Shown: positions 47,756 through 59,442 of the stretch, in pieces
How positions within the stretch are numbered: the first letter of the stretch is position 1
How the letters are laid out: the number at the start of each line of letters is the position of its first letter
Assembly: GCA_918026815.1 (NCBI GenBank)
Contig: CAKJVC010000098.1
Span: 310,001-374,000 of the forward strand
Direction of reading: 5' to 3'
DNA: 64,000 nt
From: Chalara sp. BL73
Taxonomy: Eukaryota; Ascomycota; Leotiomycetes; Helotiales
Program-made: the position numbers and the translations under genes
Notes under the pieces: generated by a model
Database searches by the model: none
The model's input: only the letters and a program-made list of their open reading frames with translations
What the model was told of the DNA's origin: nothing

Positions 47756-48376
47756 ATGGCCGTAGCCAAAACTATGGATCCCGACAAGATCAGCAACGAT
47801 ATCGATAATTTGCTAGAGCGATATTTACACCTAGCAGACCAGTACCAGGCTCTCCGCGAACAGCTGAATGCTAGCCAGTCCACCTTCTACCAATACCTTA
47901 CCAAGGCAAATCTCGATCCCAATCGTGGAATATTGAACTATGGACAGGATAGATATGATGGTCGGATGCAAGCTATAAAGCTATGCCATATAAAGCAGAA
48001 AGACGAGGAAACCAAAGAGACAGAAAACAGCACTGAAGTACCAAAAACGGCGGTTAGATTCGCGGTGAAAGACCCCGAGGATGAGCGAAAAGACCCAATC
48101 AAGATGTTTGCGGCTCTACCACCCGCCTCGTTGCGATCCGCCCAAGCCGAGTCGAGCAACATACTGAAATTGGCAATTCGCCTCGTCGAAGTGGACAGCG
48201 AAATGAAGGAGATTGAGATTCGGGTCCGCAGAGGCAGAAAGTACTTGCTGAAGCACCAAGAAGGAGGTCTTTTGAAGGATTCTCATAACGATAAGACAAA
48301 TCTCCATGAGGCTATTGCTGCAGACATTGTGAAGCCCCTCCAAAGACTGGGGCTTGAAGCAGAATCGGCCTCTTGA
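47756..48376 (+). CDS. VMA22/CCDC115-like V-ATPase assembly factor
   Basis: Single exon, 206 residues. The N-terminal coiled coil (DIDNLLERYLHLADQYQALR at about residues 14-33) followed by NLDPNRGILNYGQDRYDGRM and the C-terminal helix (SNILKLAIRLVEVDSEMKEI) match the fungal relatives of CCDC115/Vma22, an ER factor for assembly of the V-ATPase membrane sector. The family is weakly conserved, so the call rests on the layout and these blocks. An upstream frame continues from about 47593 without clear start context; I chose the ATG of MAVAKTMDPDK, preceded by a leader. No membrane segment or signal peptide is visible. Confidence 0.72.
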   Translation: MAVAKTMDPDKISNDIDNLLERYLHLADQYQALREQLNASQSTFYQYLTKANLDPNRGILNYGQDRYDGRMQAIKLCHIKQKDEETKETENSTEVPKTAVRFAVKDPEDERKDPIKMFAALPPASLRSAQAESSNILKLAIRLVEVDSEMKEIEIRVRRGRKYLLKHQEGGLLKDSHNDKTNLHEAIAADIVKPLQRLGLEAESAS

Positions 48377-51300
48377 GCAATGATTTATGACTTGGCTTTG
48401 CATTGGCAGACATGTATACTAGGCTCTATGATTCTATGCAGTTATAGGCTGGATGAGAACTCTCTGCTTGAAGAGATGCTCAATTGTCCCAACCTCAAGG
48501 CCCAGAAACTCTCTTGCATTGATATGCAGGAGACATATTAGATTCTTTCCTCAAATGTCCGAGCTTTTGACCTGAACTTCCGTACTTGGAAGGGCAGCAT
48601 TTCGCAAGCATTACTCAGATGTCCAGCGAATCACGACGTTGGACCCATGGAAGAAGACCTTTGAATAGATGTGAAGGCACTAAAACGTGACTTTCACGAG
48701 TTGCATCTAATGCATAATCCGGCTCAGTCATACAGCCCTAATATGGAAGCATAAGTTCCATATCCATTTCATGAGTTGCAATCGAGATAAAACATAAAGC
48801 CTTCTACAAGAAGGCTATATATTTAACCGGCGGTTAGTTGACTGCTTTTAGATTCTTTGATAGGCGCAAGAATAGAGTGGAGAAACAGCCAAAGATGTTG
48901 TGCTAAGTAGTCACTCCGTCGTTCACCGTACGAATTTCTCTCAGCAAAATAATTAGAAATAAATTAATATATCTGCCATACTGTTTGTAATAGGAAACTT
49001 TGGATATGTTTTAAATAAAAAGGAATTGTGTGACGCTGTTACTTCGAAAATAATGCAGTAATACTGCCCCATCGCTTGGGCAGGAGTACCACAAATATGC
49101 TTGTTTATCAGCTGTGAATATTGCCGTGTGCCATGAGCGTTTGAAATGAATTGGTAACGAAATTGGCTTTGGCAACAGAACAGAGAGAAATAAATTACGT
49201 GATTCTGCTTTACTTTAAGCACAAAGAGCTTCTGCAAGTCCGACATTAAGAAAGACATAATAAAGCCTTACCTGACGCTCAACACACACCTTAGCACTAC
49301 CAGACCAACTTGTAACAGTCAGATCTAAGGGAGAAAAAGCTGGCCCCAACAGCCCTGTCCTTTTATAGTTTGATCAATGGCAGGACATGATCAGGTATTT
49401 GAAACTGATGCCCTCTTTTCGCTGCAATCAATTTTTTGCGCACAGTCAGCGGCGTGAAATGTTGGAACTTAAATCTCACATCCTGATTGACAATATATAA
49501 TCACACCTCTTCGGAATTTGTCTGACAAGTTTCTAACATGCGAGGTTCCATCAGGTCATGTGGAGAGGTGTGTTGGGCCCCCTACGTATCTGGAAATCCT
49601 TAAATCAGGCCCGTCAACATATATGCCGCGACTCTGTGAGCTAACGTTATTGTCCCTCATGTTGGATGCGTGATATTTTAGCCACTTTCATACTTCCAAG
49701 TATGCCTTCTTTGGGGTTGTTGTCACCACTATTTCCATTATCGCTTGAGTTGCATCGAAGTTCATTATCTTCTACTTTTTAAAAGAAATGACCCAGGATA
49801 TGCTGTCAGAAATGCCATCATGTTCTCGAATCAAAATTGAGCAATCAGCGTTAGGATCCCCTTTTCAGAAAGCTGTCAGTCTGAGGAATGTCAGTTTAGA
49901 GTGACTCTATTGATTCTAGAAATTGCACCATCTAACGATATCATTTGCATCGACACTTGACCAAAATTGTCCATTTCGTACACTTTAAATCTTTGATTGA
50001 TAGGTTTTTTCTGGGGAAAATTAATACAAAACGCCCAGATCTACAATGGCTCTTCTTGTACAAATGTTAAATCGATATAACTTGAGCTTTTGTAGGTTTG
50101 GGCTGTAGTATGCTCCTCGATTACCGTATTTGTACTCATCTCTCGTGGGCCTCGACACATTCGCAAATGCTATCAGTCCACCAATCGAGGGTTGAGATAT
50201 GGGCCTCTTGCCCCAAAAAAAGAAAGAAAAAAATTAAGTTAGACGTCACGTCGAGGAAAACGGTCTCGATTCTTGATTCCTTGATTATCTTTATGCTGAG
50301 GCGTTGGATAATTGGCTATTCTCCTCGTGCCTTATTGTGGTGATCCGTTTGATAGAACATTGTTGTCTTTGTCGCCAACTCTGAATAGTATCACATAATA
50401 ATCACTCTCTCCTTGACTTGCAGCACATGGAGCAGATTTCTTAATCCATGGGGGATGCTCTTTGGATGCATTATCAGACTGAGAGCTTTGCAAAGCTTGG
50501 AGAGGATTAGATCCTGCATTTCTACCATAGTGGTGAGCAAGCTCTAACGTCCCCGGAAGGGATTCGGTTCTTTTATACTTGCCATTCCACTTTTCTATTA
50601 AGCTAAAGCCCCATATTTCAAAACATTAGGTAGAGATGACACCTCAAGAACTACTCCCTTGATTTTCAAAGAGATGAAGATGACGTATCACCTTAAAGAA
50701 TACTTCTGCACAGTCCTCTTCTATGAAAATCGAATCGCTTATTCCCTGAGACGAAATAATCATATGAGGGTATGTAAAGTAGATATAATTGGGTAAGGAG
50801 GCCGAGCAAGAAAGCTCAAGTATATCCTCAACAAATCTCAGGACGCAAGGTATGGAAATGCACTGATGGGCTGCCAAATGCTTTAAACCATATTTTCAGT
50901 GCTCTTTCATCCGACACAGCATACAAATGCTCCTTCCAGCAAGTTGATAGCTCTTGTTTGCTTCCATATATTTAGTACATTTTGCTTTTGATCCAATTTT
51001 GGCTACTTTATATCGTTGCTATCAGCCAATTCTGGACTGATCAACCGCACTGTATTTAGACTCTCCAAGATCAGATGCTGGCAAAGAGTGAGCCAACGTA
51101 GGCTACTGTTAGAACTCCACGTTGAGCAGGATAATCGCTGGAAGTAGGCTGGCACAAGAACTTCGCCAGAGTGAATTAATAATATTATATATCTGAATTT
51201 TTCATATGTTTAAGTTGGATAGGCACCACGTAAAAGCCTGAAGCTAATGCCACGTGGGTATTTGCAAAATGCTCAAAGCTACTAGTTTATTTGTTACATC

Positions 51301-52094
51301 TACTGCCTCCTATACAGGGTTTGCGGAACCGCAACCCCTAAGAAAATAAGGCTAATTTTACCACAGGGATAGTTAGCGCGTTCAACTAGACCACTGTGCA
51401 ACCGCATAAAAGAAGACTCTCATTCTTGTCTACCTCTATATATCTTTCTTTATTATGACGCGCACCATATCCTTCTCTGATCCCCACGATCGTACCTTTT
51501 AATCCTCCGAATAAGCGGCTGGGGAGCCTGTGTCAGACTGCTCACCCTGACCGATATCTGCTGGTGTTGGCGAAAAACCGAATCACTCGGCAGCCTTGCC
51601 TGACGATAACGTAGCAATTGCTCAATGTCATAATTCAAAAGGAACAGCAATGGATGTATCCGATTTGGCCTTTGGGCGGGACAAGTTTGACGATTGGGCA
51701 TTAAGCTCGCATAGTTGGCCGTGGGAATTGGATGGTAGGAACACTTACGAGTGTTTCTTCCTAGTGTCTGTGCTAAAACTGGCAGGTAGAAAGAGATAAT
51801 CTTACTGTTATTCTCTCGACAACGCCGGGTACAGCTTCGAACACTCCAGCTTCCACAAACTCACTCAGCCTTGCCAGACGATGCTCCTTTACGGCATCAG
51901 AAGTAGAAGCGCTTCGTAGTTACACGCCCGACGATCTAAAACCAAGATTCTCGGGAAAATTGCACGATCCTCAGTTAGAGCTGAATAATCTCGGGAGAAT
52001 TGGCGATACGGAATTGGCAGGATTTAGGGATGAGCGGAAGCATTGTTCGGCGGAGATAATTGCAGGAGAGTGCCAGGTCATCGCACATGGATGC
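48377..52094. other. Long gene-poor AT-rich region
   Basis: About 3.7 kb with no supported gene apart from possible upstream exons of the next gene after about 51600. The sequence has oligo-A runs (near 50215) and TATA-rich tracts. A near-perfect palindrome GGGTTTGCGGAACCGCAACC sits at 51317-51338. I found no transposase or other domain remnants by reading the frames, so whether this is decayed transposon DNA is open. Confidence 0.45.
51317..51338. repeat. GC-rich palindrome in AT-rich flank
   Basis: GGGTTTGCGG and CCGCAACCCC are inverted copies (9 of 10 positions) around a two-base AA centre. It could be a hairpin or one end of a small transposable element; no partner repeat was noticed nearby. 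Confidence 0.5.
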
Positions 52095-53200
52095 ATGAAT
52101 CCCGATAGTCTAAAGAAGGTGGGGAGCACATCCTCAGTCGCCCTGTCAATGGCTAGCTTTGCTTCCACCCACACTCCTAGTACCTCAAGCGTCAACAGTC
52201 GAAAATTCCAGCTCGGTGACGAAGAGGACAACTCCTGCGACGAAGCTAAATGCTGCAGATATTCTAAGCGACAAAAGAGCAAGAGAGTCGGTTTTGGGGA
52301 GCCAGTACGAGAGTTTGCATGCCCATATCGCAAACACGACCCACGAAAATATGAAATACAAAAGTGGAGAAACTGTGCGGTTGCGCATTGGAGCTCGGTA
52401 TCGAGAGTGAAGTTCGTACTCTCACAACCGCACTGGAGACTCGGCTTACAGTATATAGGGAACACCTCTATCGGTCCCATATGGTCATAAATTGCACGAG
52501 ATGCGGTACGACGTTCAAGACGCACGAAGACCTTGACTCTCACATGACGAATGCTACACCATGCCTTCTGGCCGTGACAGAGGCGCCAGAAGGGATTACA
52601 CCACATATTTTAAGGGCTTTGAAGAGCCGGAAAAAGGCGTACCCCAATCAACCCGAAGAGGAACGATGGAAGGAAGTCTACAAGATACTCTTCCCCTATG
52701 AGGATGTTCCCTCTCCGTGTAAGTTCCAAATCCTACCATTCGTTTCCTTCTCTCCCACAAAAATTTATAAAGATAATATAGATTTTGAGCCGGTAGTGGA
52801 AGAAACCGTGCGTACACTTGACCTTGACGATTTTGAAGAATACAGTAGACGAGAAATGCGGAAAGTTTTAAAGCCTTTACTTGAGACCAACTTCAGCTTC
52901 GGCCCATCCGGTAGCGACAAATGGAGAAACGAACTCGTGAACGCCGTCGAGCACTGCCAGTCGAAGATTATTTCGAATTATAGATTACAGTCTGATACAC
53001 GTCAGAACTTCATTGCTTCCACTACTGAATCCACCCCGGACGAGATGTCGGATGGCCGACCAAAGACTGCTCATTTAGAACACGTATACAGGGGAGAGTT
53101 ACACATTTGGCGATCAGAAGAAAATCATTGGCGTGAGAGCGAAGATGCTTTCGACTTTGAAGGATTATTGCCCTTTGAGCATGACTTACAACCCCTCTGA
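52095..53200 (+). CDS. Fungal C2H2-like zinc-binding protein (5' end uncertain)
   Basis: Belongs to a widespread fungal family with atypical zinc-binding Cys/His clusters; function unknown. Exons 52095-52411 and 52459-53200 join with a split AAG codon, restoring SRVK-EHLYRSHM. Conserved family marks are REFACPYRKHDPRKY, then a Cys/His pair WRNC...EHLYRSH, CTRCGTTFKTHEDLDSHM, and EERWKEVYKILFPYEDVPSP. The N-terminal part is Ser/Thr-rich and the C-terminus is acidic and ends at PFEHDLQPL. In relatives a longer N-terminal region exists. The frame is open upstream to about 51939 with no ATG, so earlier exons are likely (a candidate starts at the ATG of MDVSDLAFGRDKFDDW, about 51650). The start given is the first ATG in the safe exon. 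Confidence 0.75.
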
Positions 53201-53288
53201 AATTGTAGAGTGGAATGGAGCGCTGAAACATAAATTAATTGGTGCCATGCTATAGAACATGATAAACTCTGAACCACATCAGAAGCCC

Positions 53289-55088
53289 TTAAGAAGTTAC
53301 AGCGCACGTCCCTTGCATATTGCCCAAGAATGTCACAAGTACCGCACAATACCTATTACTCAGTTAGCCTCGAATTTAGAGCTCTCGGCGGCTCGATCCT
53401 TGTCCATATTTTAACTTACGCGCAAGTGGCGGCAAACACACTCTCGACCCTTGCTCCAGTGAGAAGAGACATCAGCGTTGCGAAACTCAAGACAAATACC
53501 AGCACCATGATTGAAGTTGCTTTCTTACTCAGTTTAGTCAAAAAGAGCAAGAAGACCGGGATAAGAACGATTGTGACCGCCATGCAGACCGCCATGATCT
53601 TTCCGACGCGAGCTATTTTGTCAATTGAGAAGAAGTAGACATGCTGATCCTGGACACCAGGCGCTTCATCCTCGTCTCTTAGGAATCGCTGCATATGAAT
53701 CGTCAGTCAGTGACTTATTCGAAGCACTTCAGGTCCTCTCGGAAGTATACCATGGGGATTCCTTGTCTCGCAACTTTTGTGAACATTAACGACGAAAGGG
53801 TATTGTCGAGCTTACCTGGAAGCGAGAGCCCGGCCAGCGGTCCAGGCATGACTTAACGGCGTCTTCGAATTTGTTCTCAGGGTTATTTGCCAAGGAGACA
53901 AAATCATCGCAGTGGTAGACGAAGTCGTAGTGACCGCGGTAAAGGGGTTTGTGCTTGTAAATCCAATTGAAGAGACTGAGATGATCGCGAACACGTGCGG
54001 GTTTCAAAGACCGCATCTTAGCGCATTTAAGTGCGAGATCGTCTATAGTGGGAAATGTCAATATTAGTCAGAGTTCCTTACCAAATTTTGTAAACATGTA
54101 GGTCACAGAATCTTTTTGGGCCAGTCTTTACCGTACCATATTCCGAGACCTTTAGCTTCAGTTGATCGATTAGTTCTTTCTGCGCCGTGTCACACCCTTC
54201 AAATTGCCCAATCCCGCGCAATCGAGGCACCATATTTGTCTTAGAATCGACTTCGTCTAGCTCAGTGAGTTGTCTCTCTAGGGATGTGATCTCACATGAT
54301 AAGTGGAGCAAGAGTCGAGCATGGACCGTGCCGAACCGACGTGTGATTGCAACACTCTCTGCACTATTCTGGAAGGCGGCAAGTCGTGGAAACCCGAGTG
54401 GGTAGCTTTCGTCTAGAGGCAAGGAATTAGCTTTCCAACGTGAGTGATCTTGCTAGGTATCCAAATTCGGGTAAGGGGGTGGTTTGAGCCAAGATATCAT
54501 TTCAGAGAATGAAAGAGTTTTCCTCCACTGACAATGTCTTCTAATAAATCTATCATATCCCGTATCCACGACATTCGAATTGCCGGCAGAGCCTGAGCCC
54601 TTTTCAGAAGTCCTGGTGTCACTAGAAGTTGTCCCACAGCCTTCAGAACTAGTAGGACTTTTTGTAGGGTTTATAATGATTGTTGGTTCTGTGAGATGCA
54701 TCAGTACATAGTTCATAGAAAGCAAAATAGCATCTTTTGCCCTCCGACCTTTGATAATCTCACGCGGTTCTTGCCCAATCGAACTTTTGATCCGTGTCTC
54801 AACCTCTGCGTATCGATCAACTCCAGTGGTAGACGCCTGTTGCGTTACAGGATCACCCTCGGGATTGGCGGCTGGCTTATTTGTCGTAGAAGTCCTCTTC
54901 ATCCTGCCTGGATTAATCAAGGACGTATGGATCCCCTTTTCTGCGGCATCTATGTCAGCTGTGAATGGAGAAGAGCCATATCTTCGGTTTGTTTTAACTG
55001 TCGGTAGTACAGCTATGGCTATAGGCAGCCTCTCCAAAGGAACAAGGCTGGGCGCCAACATCGTCGCACCATTCGTTGAGCCTGCCAT
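53289..55088 (-). CDS. DUF6594-type membrane protein
   Basis: Member of a large fungal family of unknown function with a soluble helical part and C-terminal membrane helices. Five exons fit in phase: 55088-54533, 54412-54137, 54042-53816, 53688-53420 and 53352-53289, giving 463 residues. Family blocks are GFPRLAAF (start of the domain), RRFGTVHARLLL, ERQLTELDEVDS, KVSEYDDLAL, LFNWIYKHKPL and FRxDExxxPGVQDQHVYFFS region, then three hydrophobic helices with FAATCAYCAVLVTFLG at the end. The join TAT G|AC and the last 64-nt exon were chosen because they restore these blocks. The N-terminal 185 residues are Ser/Thr/Pro-rich and not conserved. The first intron (donor GTCAGT) is the least certain joint. 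Confidence 0.82.
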
Positions 55089-56284
55089 CTAGAGAAGAAA
55101 AATACAGCGCAATAGCAGAGGGGAGAGACGAGGCTCTGCGCTGCTACCTTGCAGCAGAATGAATAACATCTTCGCAGAAGATATGCTACCAGCCTGCCTT
55201 ATATGCTCGACTCTAGGTGATGGCAGATAGCAGATTTCCCAGCGTCAGCGCATATTGCAGATTCTTGGGCTGACTTTGCTTGCCCGAGACGTAGCGTTGA
55301 TAGATAGAGCCTTATGGACCTGGCGAGTTGCATATCGTTTCTTCGACAGGGTTGGGGGAATTGAAGCGTAATTGGGGACGCCAGAAAAATTTACGCGATG
55401 AGGTTGAGATTGCGGAGGTGTGGCGGAGAGAGACATCATAAGGTGAAAATGGAGCAATGGGCTGCAGTTGCCTGTCTTACCTGGGATGTATGATGTGGTA
55501 GGATGATGGATATAAGGATTGGCTGAATTGGCGGAATTGGCATCGAGGATTGGCTTATGAGGCTGCGGCGATGTTGGAGGGGTAGTACCAGACGTTAATC
55601 CAACCACATGTTGTGCAGGAACTTCTTAAGTTTAGATTAATTTGAAGTGAAAATGGAAATCTTTTTGACTCCGGACTGTCGACGAGGGGCTTTAAAGTAT
55701 TTCACATGTTGGCCTGGCGCTGCAAGGACTGATAACATGCTGTGCTGCAGTTATGGGAGGGTGCAGTAGCTTCACTTGACGACTTGCATGATAGCCAGAA
55801 GTTGCTAAGACTGAAATAGGTAGTCAACAATGGCGCTGAGCAAAGTCAGTCTTTGAGCGGTGGAAGAGACAGCAGCTTGATTCACGGCTCATAAAAACCA
55901 ATAATTCCAACCGGCGAAAACCTGGACAACGATATGGACGCAAAACTATCGAGGACAGAATACCAAAATGGGACATTTCAGTTCCTGTCACCAAAGTTGA
56001 GGTTGTATTTTGTAAGATCATGAACATAGCAGTAATACAATCCCCAATGTGGCATATCAATTTATTCCCACTCCCCCCCCCCCCTCCACTTCTCGGCCCC
56101 TTGGATAAATAGTAACGTCGTTCATCTCCTGTCGCAAGTGGTATTCTCTCATCCATTCTTCATTGCAAACCAGCACAATCGCAATCGGAAGAGGTCGATC
56201 TCTTCGAGAATAATCGGCGCGAGCGCGCAACACAAAGCTGGTGGAAGCAAGGTAGTATACCCAAGCATGAGGGAAGAATGGAGT
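55089..56284. other. Intergenic, low-complexity frames only
   Basis: About 1.2 kb. A minus-strand frame at 55607-55245 (120 codons) is Pro/Ser/Asn-rich with a repeated NSAN element and no known domain, so it is not called. A run of 12 cytosines lies near 56080-56092. No other feature seen. Confidence 0.45.
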
Positions 56285-56484
56285 TCACTGCTTCTTTGTC
56301 GAGTTGGTGGAGGCTGAAGAGGCTTGAGTAGGAGGGGGATCCTCGTCCTTCTAATAATTAGCACTATGCCGTGGAAAATAATAAACCGCTATGGAGTGGA
56401 ATTCACTGGTTTAGGATTCGGAGATGGTTTCACTACAACGTGCTTCTCCCTTGCGTTGACCATAATTAATCCTTTGACCGCCAT
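56285..56484 (-). CDS. Candidate 47-residue protein, two exons
   Basis: Exons 56484-56407 and 56350-56285 join in phase 0 through a 56-bp intron (GTGAAT donor, GCTAAT branch, TTAG acceptor). The product begins MAVKGLIMVNAREKHVVVKP and ends in a Pro/Ser/Thr-rich tail with STKKQ. The first half alternates hydrophobic and basic residues; the second half is acidic then polar. I do not recognise it. Support is the clean splice signals, matching phases and a sensible start; the shortness means chance cannot be excluded. It is isolated in a gene-poor region. Confidence 0.4.
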
Positions 56485-59442
56485 ATTCGTCGCCGCAACT
56501 TGAGCCTTTTTTGGATGGTCTTAATGAATACTGAAGCGTTGTGCAGGAAAGGATATGACGAAAAAGAAGAAACGTGTGGAAGCTGAAGAATCGAAGAGAG
56601 AAACAAGGTTAGAGAGAGGCCACCCGGCAGCGACAGTAAAGTGCAGTGTCGAAGACCCCCTCGGGAAGTAGGGATCATAGGTATCATGTCCAAACACTAA
56701 ATTGGTGGGATTCAACCAACCGGACTGCAGATAACACGGATCCGCTGCAGTAGTCGCGGTCCATGTTTATCACACTACAATCGCTCTAGATTAACCAAGA
56801 ATAGGGCACCAAAAGATGACCATTCAGAAATCGAGCAGATTCCCTCTCAACTCCCTGAAGAATTCAATCAGGAGTCCGCGACCTACTCATCAATATGGCG
56901 CGAGCGGCCTAACAAAGTGGCGTGCATGCTCTGTTCCACAGAACATTTGCTGGGACAAAGCTAGAACGGCCGCCACTGAGACATAGGATCTCTATAAGAA
57001 CCAGAAACTTGGTGTGTGTTGCGATCCTATTCGTCTACTTAAGCCCACATCAGACAACCCATGCTTGGTTTGTAGTAAGCGGCACTTTTTGTGTTACCCA
57101 CTTCTGTTGCCTTTCTTCGCCCTCTCCCCCCCCGGCCCTCAGGGCGCTGGGGCGTTCCCTCCCCCATCGGAGAAATAAACTGTATATCCCACAGTTCAAA
57201 TCGACAGAGGGGCGGACGCAGAGAGAGAGAAAGTAAAGAGGAAACTATACAAAGAATTAAGCTGGTTAGTTACGTCTGAAAAAAAAGGTTTTTTTAAAAA
57301 AAAAAAAAAAAAATTAATAATAAAAAATAGACAAAAAGTGCTATAAGGAATAGGCCCGTACGTTACATCGTATATGACGTTTGGGTGGTTTGTTCCTGCA
57401 TACATATCAGTTTCCAAGCGTGAAGAGTAAAAGTGGAGCTCAATATAAATGGAAGCGTGGCTGACACCTGAAAAATACGCCTTTAAAGAGAACCACAATT
57501 TTGACACTTTCAGGACTTTGCTCTCCCGCTCAAGACATCCGAGGGCGACTTTTAGCATTTAAAAAAAATATAAAATAAGGTTGGAAGCTGAATTTGAACA
57601 TAAATAGCTATGTTGATCCATTGCGAAGTCGGGTGGGAAATGGTTGATATTGTATAAAGAGGAAGCCTTGATACTAATGCTAAAAGGACAGTTGCTTGGA
57701 CAGCTCAACAGAATAGTTTGCCACATTCGCGATTAACGGAGGTCATATGGTTCTTGTAACTAGGTTATTCGCACGCTGCGAATAACTTTAAAAGCGAAGC
57801 GAAAGTTGGGAGCCAACCAGAGAAGCGACTGCAAAATTAAACATCCGATTCGTGTAACAAAGCTTCCAAGCCATATAAACGAAAGCTACTTTACTCCTTA
57901 TTTTAAAAACAACAGAAGATGGGTATTTTTTGACCGAAACATGACACATCCAATTTGTTTATACTTTCACTTTAGTTATATTAAAGTTACGGGGGTTTCT
58001 TGCGACAAAAGATAAGGAAGGTAAGCGGGTAGTTCTCCCATTTTTTTTACAAGGTTTTAAATGGTGAGACCTTGAAAGACATGCATACAGCTGGCTGGCC
58101 AATTAAGAATTGGATGTCGTAGAAGCCTCAGCATTATGAAACGTATAACCACATGCAGCGATATCCGTGGTACTATTGCCACATGCGTACAACTAACTAC
58201 TCAAATAAAAATTTTGGTGGTGTGGGGGGAAGGGAGTTTAATTAAAATTATAATTAGCTTTAAACATCTTGTTTCTAAGGCAGCCAAAACAAAATTGACT
58301 ATAAGGAATCCCCGAAAAGTACTTGGGAGGGTAAGCGTCATTAAGCTGATAAACTCTAAAATAACACCACCATGCATGTTGTGTAAAGCATACATGCGCT
58401 AACATGACGCTGAAAGAAATCTCCGCACCTTGCCAATGGCGTGAGCCGCGAGTATCGGAATGGCGCATGCACTTCGCACAACGGCGAGTCTTTTACCGGT
58501 CGTGTAACGGCCCGCGGCGTTATAGCGTGTTGATTATTTGCTGGCTGAGCTTCCGAGGGAAAGTTAGACCGTGTCAGCATTCCAGAATGCTGCAAGGAAT
58601 ACGACGCGGCAAAACATGGCCATCATCTTTTTTGGACGACCAGGCCGGTCTTGGATCAGTGACATATACATACTCCTACAAACCCTCGGGCAATAGGAAT
58701 ATGGGCGGTCACAGCCAATAAAGGATTCTGATCAGGGATGCGGGCGGCGCGGGGGATTGAATGCGGCGAGTAACGCTGAAGGCTAGTTGGCATTCGGGTA
58801 TTGATGAGTTTTCTGAGGGTTGGAGGAGTTCCATCAAGCTTGTATATGCAAAGAAAAGTCGCCAACCAGACCATTCGATCGTGTCTGACATGTTGCATAA
58901 AATAAAAACGAGCCAGACTTAATCGCATTACTTCAGTGAATCATAGTTCTGTGGAAACCGATCATGTGAGAAGAGTCAAATGACAAACACAGAAGCTGAA
59001 AACCAAGGATGGAAACATGGCTGGCGTTACTAAGCGGCAGATGCCTTAACTACATCGGAACCAAAGCCAAATACTGCCCATCATTCATGGTGAGTGCCAA
59101 AAACCGGCTCTTCCACTATGCTTAATTATAGACACAATTTTAAAATTGCTAATGCCTCCGCCTGGATGGAAAGGCGCAGTGTTGAGTCTTTTAGGCTGGC
59201 GGTGCTTTTCTCGACATGCAACACAATCATTTGTACTCAAGGCATTTGGATCTTAGGAATAATCAGCAGAGACTATGCCCTTAATTACCTACTTGTCTAG
59301 AAGGTGACTTCTGAGTGCGTAAAGGGCATAGATTCCTGAGCCGGGAACTTCTTTTCAGCTATGCGTCAATGTACCACATTAGGAACGCCTTCCATGACAA
59401 GACCTGGGCCGTGTAATACCGACCATATTGTTGAAATGACGG
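56485..59442. other. Gene-poor AT-rich region
   Basis: About 3 kb with no supported gene. It includes C/T-rich tracts near 57120, an A-run of about 17 at 57296-57313, a perfect hairpin at 57764-57786 and many short frames. The segment from about 57760 to 58430 has a different flavour (long open short frames, C-poor), perhaps decayed mobile DNA, but no domain can be named. Confidence 0.45.
57764..57786. repeat. Perfect 10-bp inverted repeat with 3-base loop
   Basis: GTTATTCGCA and TGCGAATAAC are exact reverse complements separated by CGC. Read on the minus strand, the hairpin is followed at once by CTAG. The symmetry is seen directly; any link to a transposon end is speculative. Confidence 0.75.

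Noticed and set aside
51600..51799. Frame beginning MDVSDLAFGRDKFDDW as first exon of the C2H2-like gene
   Set aside because: Plausible, but I could not find a joint that carries it in phase into the conserved exon without stops, so the gene start is left uncertain.
55245..55607. 120-codon minus-strand frame
   Set aside because: Low-complexity Pro/Ser/Asn sequence with no domain; likely chance.
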